Positions 51,641-60,575 of a stretch of 64,000 nucleotides of DNA are shown piece by piece (within the stretch, counting starts at the first letter, position 1; each line of letters begins with the position of its first letter). The stretch covers positions 5,309,001-5,373,000 of the forward strand of contig NZ_CP109487.1 in the NCBI RefSeq assembly GCF_036227605.1, given 5' to 3'. The notes under the pieces were generated by a model. It searched no databases. It was not told the origin of the DNA and was given only the letters and a program-made list of their open reading frames with translations. The DNA comes from Streptomyces sp. NBC_01439. Lineage in GTDB: Bacteria; Actinomycetota; Actinomycetes; Streptomycetales; Streptomycetaceae. The position numbers were made by a program, and so were the translations under genes.

Positions 51641-51694
51641 GCGTACGGCTGCGCCCCGCCACTCGAAAGAGCGGCGGGGCGCAGCCGCGCGTAC
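51641..51694. terminator. Bidirectional terminator between csp and mqnD
   Basis: Stem GCGTACGGCTGCGCCCCGCC / GGCGGGGCGCAGCCGCGCGT with loop ACTCGAAAGAGC, just after the csp stop and 8 bp from the mqnD stop on the other strand. Its length and symmetry suit convergent ends. Confidence 0.82.
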
Positions 51695-51701
51695 AGGGCG
51701 G

Positions 51702-52565
51702 TCAGTCCTGCGGGAAGTCCAGCGAGCCGGGCGGGATGGCCGGTACCAGTCCCTCGGCCGCCGCCCGGGTGAGCAGCCCGCGCACCGCCGCGTAGCCGGA
51801 CTCGCCGAGGCCGGCGGTGAACTCGTTGACGTAGAGACCGATGTGCTGGTCGGCGACGGCCGGGTCGAGCTCCTGGGCGTGCGCGCGGACGTACGGGCGG
51901 GAGGCCTCCGGGTCGTCCCAGGCCATCCGGACCGAGGTACGGGCCGACTCGGCCAGCGCGCGCAGCCGCTCCGCGCCCAGCGAGCGCCGGGCGATGATCG
52001 CGCCGAGCGGGATCGGCAGGCCGGTCGTGGACTCCCAGTGCTCACCCATGTCGGCCAGGCAGTGCAACCCGTAGTCCTGATAGGTGAACCGGGCCTCGTG
52101 GATCACCAGCCCGGCGTCCACCCGGCCGTCCCGGACCGCCGGCATGATCTCGTGGAACGGCAGGACGACGACCTTGCCGACGCCCTCCGGCAGCACGTCC
52201 GCGGCCCACAGCCGGAACAGCAGGTAGGCGGTGGAGCGTTCGCTCGGCACGGCCACCGTCCGCCCGGCCAGGTCGATCCCCGGCTCGCGGGTCAGCACCA
52301 ACGGGCCGCAACCGCGTCCCAGCGCCCCGCCGCAGGGCAGCAGCGCGTACTCCTCCAGCACCCACGGCAGCACGGCGTACGACACCTTCAGCACGTCCAG
52401 CTCGCCGCGCTCGGCCATGCCGTTGGTGATGTCGATGTCCGCGAAGGTGACGTCGAGGGCGGGCGCGCCCGGCACCCGGCCGTGGGCCCACGCGTCGAAG
52501 ACGAAGGTGTCGTTCGGGCAGGGCGAATAGGCGATCTTCAGCGGTTCACCGGTGGTCGTGCTCAT
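51702..52565 (-). CDS. mqnD: 1,4-dihydroxy-6-naphthoate synthase MqnD
   Basis: 287 residues from ATG 52565 (SD GGGGAG). Periplasmic-binding-protein fold as in MqnD/MqnA: LKIAYSPCPNDTFVFDAWAH, APALDVTFADIDITNGMAER, LKVSYAVLPWVLEEYALLPC, RTVAVPSERSTAYLLFRLWA, VVLPFHEIMPAVRDGRVDAG, LPIPLGAIIARRSLGAERL. It catalyses the fourth step of the futalosine menaquinone pathway, splitting cyclic dehypoxanthine futalosine to 1,4-dihydroxy-6-naphthoate. Coupled to mqnB: its start lies 19 bp inside mqnB's end. Confidence 0.95.
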   Translation of the reverse strand: MSTTTGEPLKIAYSPCPNDTFVFDAWAHGRVPGAPALDVTFADIDITNGMAERGELDVLKVSYAVLPWVLEEYALLPCGGALGRGCGPLVLTREPGIDLAGRTVAVPSERSTAYLLFRLWAADVLPEGVGKVVVLPFHEIMPAVRDGRVDAGLVIHEARFTYQDYGLHCLADMGEHWESTTGLPIPLGAIIARRSLGAERLRALAESARTSVRMAWDDPEASRPYVRAHAQELDPAVADQHIGLYVNEFTAGLGESGYAAVRGLLTRAAAEGLVPAIPPGSLDFPQD

Positions 52566-53277
52566 GGCGTTCTCCCCAGTTCGCGAGTACGGGCCCCAGC
52601 ACGCGGAAGCCGTCGGCGAGCGCGGTGAGCGCGTCCCCGATCCGCCAGGCGGCACGGTCACGGGGGCCCACGGCGTTGGACACGGCGCGGATCTCCAGTA
52701 CGGGCAGCCCGTGTGCGGCGGCCGCCTCCGCGACCCCGAAACCCTCCATGGCCTCGGCCCCGGCCATCGGGTGCCGGGCGGCGAGCGCGGCGGCCCGGGC
52801 GGCGGTCCCGGTCACGGTGGAGACGGTCAGCACGGGCGCGAGCAGCGCCCCGGTCGCCTCGGCGGCGCGGGCGGCGAGTTCGGCGGGCGGCAGGTGCACG
52901 CTGTGCCCGAAGCCGAGCTCGCTCACGGCGAGGAAGCCGTCGGGGGTCTCGGCCCCCAGGTCGGCGGCGACGATCGCGTCGGCGACCACGAGGGAACCGA
53001 GCGGGGCGGCGGGCGCGAACCCGCCGCCGATGCCGGCGCAGACGACGAGCGAGTAGTCGGCGAGGGCCAGGGCGGTGGCGGTCCCGGCGGCGGCCGCCGC
53101 CGGACCGACGCCCCCGACGAGCACGTCGAAGGCGATGCCCGGAAGGTCCCGGCGGTGGACGAGGTAACCCCCGGGCAAGGTGCGTGGCTCAGGACCGAAC
53201 GTGTCCGGATGAGGGGTCAGCCCGGTGGTGACGGAGTCTGCCTCCGCCGCCACCGCGGTCACGACGAGCGCGCGCAC
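52546..53277 (-). CDS. mqnB: Futalosine hydrolase MqnB
   Basis: 243 residues from GTG 53277. Nucleoside-hydrolase/phosphorylase fold: VVTAVAAEADSVTTG, FDVLVGGVGPAAAAAGTATA, VVCAGIGGGFAPAAPLGSLV, AGAEAMEGFGVAEAAAAHGL and EIRAVSNAVGPRDRAAWRIG with the catalytic Asp. It removes hypoxanthine from futalosine. Start overlaps mqnD by about 20 bp, so the two steps are translationally coupled. Other futalosine genes (mqnA, mqnC) are not here. Confidence 0.95.
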   Translation of the reverse strand: MRALVVTAVAAEADSVTTGLTPHPDTFGPEPRTLPGGYLVHRRDLPGIAFDVLVGGVGPAAAAAGTATALALADYSLVVCAGIGGGFAPAAPLGSLVVADAIVAADLGAETPDGFLAVSELGFGHSVHLPPAELAARAAEATGALLAPVLTVSTVTGTAARAAALAARHPMAGAEAMEGFGVAEAAAAHGLPVLEIRAVSNAVGPRDRAAWRIGDALTALADGFRVLGPVLANWGERHEHDHR

Positions 53278-53290
53278 CGCTGCCGCCCGG

Positions 53291-53782
53291 CTACTTGAGC
53301 TTGAGGTTGAAGGACCAGACGGCGAGCGGCTTGCCGTCCTCGGCGATCTGCAGGAACGCGAGCTTCTTCGAGGAGGGGGCCTCGCCCTGGCCTCCGGTCG
53401 CGAAGACGTCGGCGCCCGGGAAGCTGCGGTAGGTGTTCGAGGAGGGCTCGGTGATCGGCTGCCCGTCCAGGACCGCCGACCAGCGCTTGCCGTCCTCGAC
53501 GATCTCCGGCTCGACCCCGAGGCGCAGGGTGTCGCCCCGGGCGTACTCGACGGTCTTGGGGTTCTTGAGGTTGGTGAGGCACTCCTGGACCTGGTCCATG
53601 GAGAGCTCCTTGCCGTCGTTGTGGCAGGAGGCTTCGGCGGACACCGACGAGGTGCCGACCGTCACGGTCGCCAGCGGCGTCGGCTTCTCGCCGCAGGCGG
53701 AGAGGAGGAGGAGGCCGGCGGACACGGCTCCGAGGGCCGCGACGCTGCGGCGGGCCCTACCCGAGAAAAGCGGTGCGGTCAT
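53291..53782 (-). CDS. DUF2771 lipoprotein
   Basis: 163 residues. Lipoprotein signal MTAPLFSGRARRSVAALGAV with lipobox LLSAC (Cys30), then an extracytoplasmic domain with ATVTVGTSSVSAEASCHNDG, GDTLRLGVEPEIVEDGKRWS and KKLAFLQIAEDGKPLAVWSF. DUF2771 is an actinobacterial lipoprotein family of unknown function. It ends 13 bp before the mqnB start on the same strand, so may be in the same transcript. Confidence 0.9.
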   Translation of the reverse strand: MTAPLFSGRARRSVAALGAVSAGLLLLSACGEKPTPLATVTVGTSSVSAEASCHNDGKELSMDQVQECLTNLKNPKTVEYARGDTLRLGVEPEIVEDGKRWSAVLDGQPITEPSSNTYRSFPGADVFATGGQGEAPSSKKLAFLQIAEDGKPLAVWSFNLKLK

Positions 53783-53882
53783 GAGCCGAAGGCTATCGGG
53801 CCGGTGGGCTGCGCCGCCGCACGGGGTACCGGTGGCCTGCGGCGCGGCGTGGATCTGCCGGTGCGGCGCCGCCGCGCGAGCG

Positions 53883-53953
53883 GCCCCGGGCTCCGCCCGG
53901 GCATTCCCGGGGCTCCGCCCCGGACCCCGCGCCTCAAACGCCGGCGGGGCTGG
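53883..53953. repeat. Interspersed repeat upstream of the DUF2771 gene
   Basis: GGCTCCGCCCGGGCATTCCC followed by GGGGCTCCGCCCCGGACCCC and CGCGCCTCAAACGCCGGCGG. Same family as at 479, 23836, 35812 and 58519. It lies 3' of the convergent MFS gene. Confidence 0.82.
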
Positions 53954-53974
53954 ATCAGTCGGCGTGGGTGATCG

Positions 53975-55336
53975 TTACGCCACGCGGGGGCGGGAGGGGT
54001 CCGGGTGGTGGGGGCGGGGGGCCGAGAGGACGCCGCGCACCGCCCACGTCGTACCCACCGCGACGATCGCCGCGGCCACCGACATCCCCAGTACCCCGTT
54101 CAGCGGCAGCACGATGCCGATCGCCCCGCCCAGCACCCACGCCACCTGGAGCAGCGTCTCCGAACGCGCGAAGGCCGAGGTCCGCACCGACTCCGGCACG
54201 TCCCGCTGGATCATCGCGTCTAGCGACAGCTTCGCCAGCGCCTGGCAGAAGCCCGCCGTCGCGGCCAGCACGGCCATGAACAGCGCGCTGAAGAACACCG
54301 CCGCGAGCACCGCCACGCCCAGGGTCAGGCACAGCACCGCCGCGACGATCGCCTCCGGCGCCCGCGCCCGCAGCCACGCGCCCACCGCCGTACCGCAGGC
54401 GTTGCCCACGCCCGCCGAGACGCCCACGATGCCCAGCGACACCGCCGCGCTCTGCCCCGCCACGGGATGCTCGCGCAGCAGGAACGCCAGGAAGAAGATC
54501 AGGAACCCGGACAGCGCACGCATCGAGGCGTTCGCCAGCAGCCCGCACAGCACCGACCGGCTGACCGTCCGCAGGCCCGGCCGCTTCGAGTGCGCCTCGT
54601 GCGTGGACAGCCGCGCCCGGCGCTCGCCCTTGGCCTCGTCCACCTTGTGCGGCAGCGTGAACGCCGCGAAGGTCCCCCACACGAAGATCACACAGGCCCC
54701 GTACAGCGGCCACGGCGGCCCGATCAGGTGCAGGGCCGCACCCAGCGGCGCCGCCGCGCCCGTCGCCAGCAGACCCGCCAACGTGACCCGGGAGTTCGCC
54801 TTCACGAGTGAGAATTTCGGCGGCAGCAGCCGGGGCACCACCGCACTGCGGACCACCCCGTAGGCCTTGGACGCCACCAGCACGCCCAGCGCCGCCGGGT
54901 AGAGCTGAATGCCCCCGGTGGCCACCGCACCCGACATCAGCAGCGCCAGGAGCGCGCGGGCCAGCATCGAGGCCGCCATCGCCGCCCGCCGGCCGTGCGG
55001 CAGTCGGTCCAGTAGCGGACCGATCACAGGGGCCAGCACGGTGAAGGGGGCCATCGTGATCGCCAGGTACAGGGCCACCCGACCGCGCGCCTCGTCCGTG
55101 GGAACGGAGAAGAACACCGTCGAGGCCAATGCCACAGTGATCATCACATCGCCGGCGCCGTTGATGGCGTGCAGCTCGATCAGCTTGCCGAGCCCCGATT
55201 CCCCCGCGCCGTGCGCGTGCGTGGCCCGCCGGATCCCCCGCGCAGGAAGGTGCAGCGCACGCCCGACGGCCCGGCCGGCCCGCCTGGCCGGTCCCGAGCC
55301 GTCGTCGGACGACCGTACGGGTGCCACACTCGACAT
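53975..55336 (-). CDS. MFS transporter (12 TM)
   Basis: 453 residues from ATG 55336. A polar N-terminus of about 60, then repeated membrane helices (LYLAITMAPFTVLAPVIGPL, AAMAASMLARALLALLMSGA, FLIFFLAFLLREHPVAGQSA) and GPLLDRLPHGRR (motif A-like). No drug-specific motif recognised. Exporter of unknown substrate. Divergent from the DUF3027 gene across 328 bp that contains its promoter; nothing else in that gap. Confidence 0.88.
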   Translation of the reverse strand: MSSVAPVRSSDDGSGPARRAGRAVGRALHLPARGIRRATHAHGAGESGLGKLIELHAINGAGDVMITVALASTVFFSVPTDEARGRVALYLAITMAPFTVLAPVIGPLLDRLPHGRRAAMAASMLARALLALLMSGAVATGGIQLYPAALGVLVASKAYGVVRSAVVPRLLPPKFSLVKANSRVTLAGLLATGAAAPLGAALHLIGPPWPLYGACVIFVWGTFAAFTLPHKVDEAKGERRARLSTHEAHSKRPGLRTVSRSVLCGLLANASMRALSGFLIFFLAFLLREHPVAGQSAAVSLGIVGVSAGVGNACGTAVGAWLRARAPEAIVAAVLCLTLGVAVLAAVFFSALFMAVLAATAGFCQALAKLSLDAMIQRDVPESVRTSAFARSETLLQVAWVLGGAIGIVLPLNGVLGMSVAAAIVAVGTTWAVRGVLSAPRPHHPDPSRPRVA

Positions 55337-55664
55337 AGTGCCCCACCCGGCCCTGCCGGGGTGCCTCCCGGCGCGTCGCGCGGCCGGTGGCTTGTCCGCG
55401 AATCGGACCTTGCATGTGTGCCCGAGGCTTGAGAGGAGGTAGCGTGCGTAGCGCGCCACCGGCGGATGCTCCTGGCCGCGCGCCTCTTCGTGATCCCGCA
55501 GAATGGGTTGCAGTGAGGTGCGCCCGGAGTCCGATCGGGTGCGGACGTCGACGCGGCCCTCTGGTCCGCTCCGCCCGTGCCCCGTACGGACAGCACCGAC
55601 GGGTCGTTGTGGACGACAGTACGGACGGCGCACACGTGAGACGGCGTAGGAGAGAACGAGACCA
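55337..55664. other. Divergent promoter region (MFS / DUF3027), no gene
   Basis: 328 bp with no supported coding sequence. Contains GCTTGAGAGGAGGTAGCGTG near 55425, an SD-like block not followed by a credible gene, and AGGAGAGAACGAGACC just before the DUF3027 start. No palindrome or terminator recognised. Confidence 0.4.
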
Positions 55665-56585
55665 GTGAGTGCTGCGACGCGAAGCCGTACCCCGCGTACC
55701 CCCGACCGCCTCTGCGTCGAGGCGGTAGAACTCGCCCGCGCGGCGGCCGAGGAGGCCGCCTTCCCCGGAGTGGTCGGCGCGCACGTCTCCGCCGTGGCGG
55801 AGGGCGACCGCGTCGTCACCCACTTCTTCGAGTCCAAGGAACCCGGCTACCGCGGCTGGCGCTGGGCCGTCACCGTGACCCGCGCCTCCCGCGCGAAGAA
55901 CGTCACGCTCGACGAAACGGTGCTGCTCCCCGGCGACGACGCGCTGCTGGCCCCCGAGTGGGTGCCGTGGAGCGAACGGCTGCGCCCCGGCGACATGGGC
56001 CCCGGCGACCTGCTGCCCACCGACGCCGAGGACCTGCGCCTGGAGCCGGGCTGGTCGGGCGAGGACACCCCGCCGCCGAACTCGGTCGTCTCCACCGAGA
56101 TGGCCGAACTGGTCGAGGCCGAGGACGCCGACGTCACCGACCGCGCGGTGGTCCCCGTACGCGGCTCCATCACCTCGGTCGCCGAGGAACTGGGCATGCG
56201 CCGGGCCCGCGTGCTCTCGCGGTACGGGCTGCACACCGCCGCCGACCGCTGGGACGAGTCCTTCGGCGCCAAGACCCCGATGGCGCAGGCCGCGCCCGCG
56301 TCCTGCGTCTCCTGCGGCTTCCTCGTCGCCATCGGCGGCTCGCTCGGTCAGGCCTTCGGCGTCTGCGCGAACGAGTTCAGCCCGGCCGACGGCCGTCTGG
56401 TGTCGCTGTCCTACGGCTGCGGCGGCCACTCGGAGGCCGCGGTCATGCCGGCGCCGCTGCGGCCGGCCCCGCCGGTGCTCGACTCGATGGCCTCGGACGA
56501 GTTCACCTTGCGGCCGGCCCCCGACAGCGGCTCGGTCCCGGTCTCGGAGTCGGACCTGTCGGCCGCGGACCTCGGCCACTCGTAG
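55665..56585 (+). CDS. DUF3027 domain protein
   Basis: 306 residues from GTG 55665 (SD AGGAGAG). Seen: DRLCVEAVELARAAAEEAAF, VTHFFESKEPGYRGWRWAVT, LLPGDDALLAPEWVPWSERL, RRARVLSRYGLHTAADRWDE, and a C-terminal cysteine set (APASCVSCGFLVAIGG, FGVCANEFSPADG, LSYGCGGHSEA) that may bind zinc or iron. Conserved actinobacterial protein of unknown function, cytoplasmic. Followed by NfeD-like and flotillin genes on the same strand. Confidence 0.92.
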   Translation: MSAATRSRTPRTPDRLCVEAVELARAAAEEAAFPGVVGAHVSAVAEGDRVVTHFFESKEPGYRGWRWAVTVTRASRAKNVTLDETVLLPGDDALLAPEWVPWSERLRPGDMGPGDLLPTDAEDLRLEPGWSGEDTPPPNSVVSTEMAELVEAEDADVTDRAVVPVRGSITSVAEELGMRRARVLSRYGLHTAADRWDESFGAKTPMAQAAPASCVSCGFLVAIGGSLGQAFGVCANEFSPADGRLVSLSYGCGGHSEAAVMPAPLRPAPPVLDSMASDEFTLRPAPDSGSVPVSESDLSAADLGHS

Positions 56586-56625
56586 CTCGGCCCGGTCCCG
56601 GGGCGCGGCGGCGTACCCTCGCCCC

Positions 56626-56856
56626 ATGGGGGACACGGGCGCCGACGCGGACATGGTGGGACTGACCGGCCGGGTGACCGGGACGGTCGGCCCGGGGCTG
56701 GTGGGCGAGGTCATCGTACGGATCCGGGGCGGGGCGGAACACTTCCTCGCCCACCCGGTCGCGGGGACCGGTCGGATCGCCGTCGGGACGGTGGTGACGG
56801 TGGTCGAGTACCTGCCGCCGCGCACGGTGTACGTGATGGCCGCCTACGACAACTGA
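56626..56856 (+). CDS. Small NfeD-like (OB-fold) protein
   Basis: 76 residues, ATG 56626. OB-like strand pattern: VGLTGRVTGTVGPGLVGEVI / VRIRGGAEHFLAHPVAG / VGTVVTVVEYLPPRTVYVMA. No membrane segment. NfeD C-terminal OB domains commonly accompany flotillins and are thought to work with them. Placed 127 bp before the flotillin gene, 40 bp after DUF3027. Likely a soluble partner. Confidence 0.8.
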   Translation: MGDTGADADMVGLTGRVTGTVGPGLVGEVIVRIRGGAEHFLAHPVAGTGRIAVGTVVTVVEYLPPRTVYVMAAYDN

Positions 56857-56896
56857 CGACCCGTCCCACCTGTACGTATCAGGATGGCGACAAGAC

Positions 56897-56923
56897 GCGG
56901 CCCGCATCTTCCGGCCGGGCCGC
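56897..56923 (+). promoter_or_regulatory. Hairpin in the flotillin leader
   Basis: GCGGCCCG / CGGGCCGC, 8-bp stem with 11-nt loop, 60 bp before the flotillin ATG. Could be a partial terminator of the NfeD-like gene or a leader structure. Confidence 0.4.
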
Positions 56924-56983
56924 GGCAGGCGCAGACTCAGCCCCGTCGGTGCCGAACGGCACCGCGCTAAGGGGGCGTTGCCG

Positions 56984-58447
56984 ATGGCTATCGGCGTCGT
57001 GGCGGGAATCGTTCTCGCCGCAATCGTGGCTCTGATCGGCCTGTTCAAGCTCATGTGGCGGGTGGCCGAACCGAACGAGGCACTCGTCATCTCCGGCTCC
57101 ACGCACAAGACCGAGGGCCTCGGGCAGGGCATGGGGTTCCGGATCGTCACCGGCCGGGGGACGCTCGTGCTCCCGGGTGTGCAGGCGGTGCGGAAACTGT
57201 CCCTGGACCTCAACGAGACGCAGCTGTCCGTGGACTGCGTCACCCACCAGGGCATCCCGCTGCGGGTGAAGGGCGTCGTCATCTTCAAGGTCGGCGACGA
57301 CCTCGTGTCGATCGCCAACGCGGCCCGCCGCTTCCTGGACCAGCAGAAGATGATGCCCGAGCGGGTGCACATCGTCTTCGCGGGACATCTGCGGTCCATC
57401 GTGGGCGGGTTGACGGTCGAGGACATGATCCGCGACCGGGAGAAGTTGACGGGCCAGACCCGGATGGCCTGCGGTACCGAGATGGAGAAGCTCGGCCTGA
57501 TTGTCGACTCGCTGCAGATCCACGAGATCGAGGACCCGACCGGCTACATCAAGAACCTGGCGATGCCGCACGCGGCGGCCGTGCAGCGGGACGCGCGGAT
57601 CGCGCAGGCCGAGGCGAACCGGCTGGCCACGGAGGCCGAGCAGGCCGCCTTCGCCCGGATGGCCGAGGCGACCCGGGACAGCGAGATCCTCCAGGCCGGC
57701 TACCAGGCCGAGCGGGACAAGGCGGCGGCGACGGCCCGTCAGGCGGGGCCGCTGTCGGAGGCGGCGGCCCGCCAGGAGGTCGTCGTCCAGGAGACCCGGG
57801 TCGCGGAGCTCGAGGCGCACCGGCGCGAGCAGCAGCTGCAGGCGGACGTGCGCAAGCCCGCGGACGCGGCGGCGTACGAGACCCGCACCCGGGCCGAGGC
57901 CGAGCGCGACGCGCGGATCTCGGCGGCGCAGGCGAATGCGCGGGAAACGGAGCTCGCGGCGGCCGCCGAGGCGACGCGGGTGACGACGGCGGCGACCGCC
58001 GACGCGCAGGCCGTGGAGGCGAGGGGCATCGCGTCGGCGAAGGCCACGCGGGCGACCGGTGAGGCGGAGGCCGCGGCTACGCAGGCGCGGGGCCTCGCGG
58101 AGGCGGAGTCGGCGAAGGCCCGCGGTCTCGCCGAGGCGGAAGCGATCAAGGCGCGGGCCGCCGCGCTGGCGGAGAACCAGGAGGCGGTCGTCGCGCAGCA
58201 GCTGGCCGAGAACTGGCCGGCGATCGTGGAGGCGGGCGCGGGGGCCTTCGGGAACGTGGAGCACATGGTCCTGTTGAACGGCGCCGAGGGCATGTCGGAG
58301 ATGTTCGCGAAGGCCCTGACGATGGGCGGCACGGGCCTGGGCGTGGCCCGCCAACTCCTGGCCTCGATGGGCCAGCCCCCCACCCCGGGAACTCCGTCCC
58401 CGGCCACCCCGCCGGTGAACGGCCGCATCCCGATCCACGAGGAGTAA
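56984..58447 (+). CDS. Flotillin-family (SPFH) protein
   Basis: 487 residues from ATG 56984. One N-terminal membrane anchor (VVAGIVLAAIVALIGLF), SPFH domain (about 25-200: EALVISGSTHKTEGLGQGMG, VRKLSLDLNETQLSVDCVTH, TVEDMIRDREKLTGQTRMAC, TEMEKLGLIVDSLQIHEIED), then a long coiled coil to about 420 rich in Ala/Glu/Arg, with repeats of ARGLAEAE(S/A). Organises membrane microdomains in other bacteria. Bordered by the NfeD-like gene. C-terminal Pro/Thr tail. Confidence 0.93.
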   Translation: MAIGVVAGIVLAAIVALIGLFKLMWRVAEPNEALVISGSTHKTEGLGQGMGFRIVTGRGTLVLPGVQAVRKLSLDLNETQLSVDCVTHQGIPLRVKGVVIFKVGDDLVSIANAARRFLDQQKMMPERVHIVFAGHLRSIVGGLTVEDMIRDREKLTGQTRMACGTEMEKLGLIVDSLQIHEIEDPTGYIKNLAMPHAAAVQRDARIAQAEANRLATEAEQAAFARMAEATRDSEILQAGYQAERDKAAATARQAGPLSEAAARQEVVVQETRVAELEAHRREQQLQADVRKPADAAAYETRTRAEAERDARISAAQANARETELAAAAEATRVTTAATADAQAVEARGIASAKATRATGEAEAAATQARGLAEAESAKARGLAEAEAIKARAAALAENQEAVVAQQLAENWPAIVEAGAGAFGNVEHMVLLNGAEGMSEMFAKALTMGGTGLGVARQLLASMGQPPTPGTPSPATPPVNGRIPIHEE

Positions 58448-58518
58448 CCGCCGACTGGCCCGGCCGCCGGGCAACTCGGCGCCCCCGGGCCCGCCCCGTC
58501 CGGCTCTGCCGGGCCGTT

Positions 58519-58690
58519 CCAGCCCCTCCGGCGTTTGAGGAGCGGGGTCCGGGGCGGAGCCCCGGCAACGGCGCGGGCGCCGAACGTGTGGCTTCCGGCA
58601 GCGGCGCCGCTGCCGGGGGCGCCGCCCCCGGACCCCCGCGCCTCAAACTCCCCCAGCTACCGCTGGGAGGTGCCCCCTGGCGAGGCTGTA
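58519..58690. repeat. Interspersed repeat after flotillin (head-to-head pair)
   Basis: CAGCCCCTCCGGCGTTTGAG and GGGTCCGGGGCGGAGCCCCG at the left, then CCCCGGACCCCCGCGCCTCA and AACTCCCCCAGCTACCGCTG at the right. Both orientations of the core occur. The right part is almost identical to 23836-23910, including the CCCAGCTACCGCTGGG hairpin. Confidence 0.85.
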
Positions 58691-58733
58691 TGCGGTGGCG
58701 GAGCCGGATGGGGGCGCAGCCGGACGGGCCGGA

Positions 58734-59747
58734 TCAGGCGCCGCGGCGGCGGAGGAGGCGTTTGGCGCCGAGGACCAGGACCAGGCCGCCCGCCAGGACG
58801 AGGGCTCCCTTGCCGAAGCTGCCCGTCGGCTCCACCGCGGGGGCCGCTCCCGACGGGGCACCCGGCTGCGGCGAGGCCGAGGTCGAGGCCGAAGGGGCGG
58901 AGGCGACCGGGACGGCGATGACCCGGCTGCCCTCGCCCTCCGCGCCGAACATCAGCGTGGAGCCGTCCGGGGTGTACGTCACCGACTCGGCCTGGCCCTG
59001 CCACGGCGCGTCCACCCGTTCGCCCTCGCCCACCGGCAGGCCGTCCTTCCACGGGTAGCTGCGGGCCGTGAAGTAGCCCCGCAGCGTCAGCCGGGTGCCG
59101 TCGGGGGAGAACGCCCCGTCCGTCACCCACGGCACGGCGGCGACCCGCCGGAACACGTTCGTGCTGCCCTTCGTCAGTTCCGCGGGACCCTCGTACAGGC
59201 CGCCCTTGTTCTCGTCCTTGCTCGCGATGTAGACGCGCCCCGTCACCGGATGGACCATCAGGGCCTCCGCGTTGCGGGCACCGTCCGCGTACTTCACCGT
59301 GAACTGCGCGGCTTCGACCGTGACGTCGCCCAGTTGCTTCGGTTCCGGGAAGCGGTAGATCCACACGTGGTCCCAGGTGCCGTTCCGGTTGTCGCCGATG
59401 TCCCCGACGTAGAGCTGCCCGTCCGGGCCCAGCGAGATCGCCTCGACGTCGCGCGGCTTGCCGATCCCCGTCAGCGTCACGCGGGCCACCGTCCTGCCCG
59501 TTGCCGAGTCCACCGCGTAGATGTACGGGCCGTCGTCGCTGTCGTTGTGCGTCCAGTACACGCCCGGGTGGATCCGGCTGGCGGCCAGGCCGCTCGACTC
59601 CTTGATCCGCGGGTCGGAGATGGTGAAGGAGGACACGGTGGGGGTCTCCGCCGCGAGGGCCGGGCCCGGCAGCACGGCGAGTGCGGCGGCGGCGGCGGTA
59701 ACGGCAACGGCGGCGGACGCGGCGGCGGACGGCAGGGGCAGGCGCAT
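58734..59747 (-). CDS. Secreted, C-terminally membrane-anchored beta-propeller protein
   Basis: 337 residues. Signal peptide (about 1-33, ending ALAAETP), propeller-like blades (VYWTHNDSDDGPYIYAVDSA, AISLGPDGQLYVGDIGDNRN, WVTDGAFSPDGTRLTLRGYF, AESVTYTPDGSTLMFGAEGE), then a Pro/Ser linker and a C-terminal anchor (GALVLAGGLVLVLG) followed by KRLLRRRGA. Sits on the outer face of the membrane. GDIGDNRNG resembles conserved propeller loops; role unknown. Divergent from the SGNH hydrolase. Confidence 0.85.
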   Translation of the reverse strand: MRLPLPSAAASAAVAVTAAAAALAVLPGPALAAETPTVSSFTISDPRIKESSGLAASRIHPGVYWTHNDSDDGPYIYAVDSATGRTVARVTLTGIGKPRDVEAISLGPDGQLYVGDIGDNRNGTWDHVWIYRFPEPKQLGDVTVEAAQFTVKYADGARNAEALMVHPVTGRVYIASKDENKGGLYEGPAELTKGSTNVFRRVAAVPWVTDGAFSPDGTRLTLRGYFTARSYPWKDGLPVGEGERVDAPWQGQAESVTYTPDGSTLMFGAEGEGSRVIAVPVASAPSASTSASPQPGAPSGAAPAVEPTGSFGKGALVLAGGLVLVLGAKRLLRRRGA

Positions 59748-59823
59748 TCCCCCAGCCTGCCAGTACGTGCCGCGTGTCCGGCGTCACAGGGGTTTCTGTC
59801 GCGCGATCCGCGATGATGGCCGG

Positions 59824-60516
59824 ATGCGTTTCATGTTCGTCGGCGACTCCATGACCATCGGGCGCGCCGGCGACTACACCTGGCGCTACCGGATGTGGCA
59901 GCACCTCAGCTCGACCTTCGGCGGCCCCTACCGGATCGTCGGTCCGCGCTGCGAGCTGTACGACACCGTCGCCGACGTGCCCAGCAGCCACGCGTACGCC
60001 GACCCGGGCTTCCCGGAGCCCGCCCGCCGCCACCTGGCGGGCTGGGGCGAGGGCTGGCAGCACATGGCCCCCCTGATAGGCCCCGCGGTAGCCGACACCG
60101 GCGCCGACGTCCTGTTGGTCTCGCTCGGGCTGATCGACCTCGGCTTCTACACCGACGCCGAGCAGACCGCCGCCAACGTCCGCCGGTTCGTCGCCGGGGC
60201 CCGCGCCGCCCGCCCCGGCGTCCGCATGGTGCTGCTGCCGGTCATCCCGAACAGCCGCGCCGAGGAGGACGCCCCCTTCGCGGCCGAGGTGGCCCGTTTC
60301 AACGAGCTCCTCGCGAAGGCGGTCGCCGACCTGACCACCGACGCCTCGCCGATCCTGCTGGCCGCGCGCCCGGACGCGTACGACATCCACCGCGACACCT
60401 ACGACGGCACTCACCCGAACGCCTCGGGCGAGCACCGGCTGGCGGGCGAGTTCGCGGCCGTCCTGCACCAGGCGTGGGGGATCGGCGGCCCCTACCGGCC
60501 CGCGCAGGGGCCGTAA
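59824..60516 (+). CDS. SGNH/GDSL-family hydrolase
   Basis: 230 residues from ATG 59824. Block I RFMFVGDSMTIGRAGD (Ser9), oxyanion Gly region, block V YDGTHPNASGEHRLAG (catalytic Asp/His). Block III is LVSLGLIDLGF, without the usual GxN(D). Esterase or lipase of unknown substrate; no signal peptide, so cytoplasmic or non-classically exported. Just downstream starts the disrupted AKR gene. Confidence 0.9.
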   Translation: MRFMFVGDSMTIGRAGDYTWRYRMWQHLSSTFGGPYRIVGPRCELYDTVADVPSSHAYADPGFPEPARRHLAGWGEGWQHMAPLIGPAVADTGADVLLVSLGLIDLGFYTDAEQTAANVRRFVAGARAARPGVRMVLLPVIPNSRAEEDAPFAAEVARFNELLAKAVADLTTDASPILLAARPDAYDIHRDTYDGTHPNASGEHRLAGEFAAVLHQAWGIGGPYRPAQGP

Positions 60517-60575
60517 CACGCCCGTCACGACGGGGTCTTGCTTCGAGCGCACTCGAAGCAGTTGGCTAGTGCCCC

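Noticed and set aside
53955..56825. 956-aa minus-strand ORF through the DUF3027 gene
   Set aside because: Shadow of the MFS and DUF3027 genes; no coherent domain.
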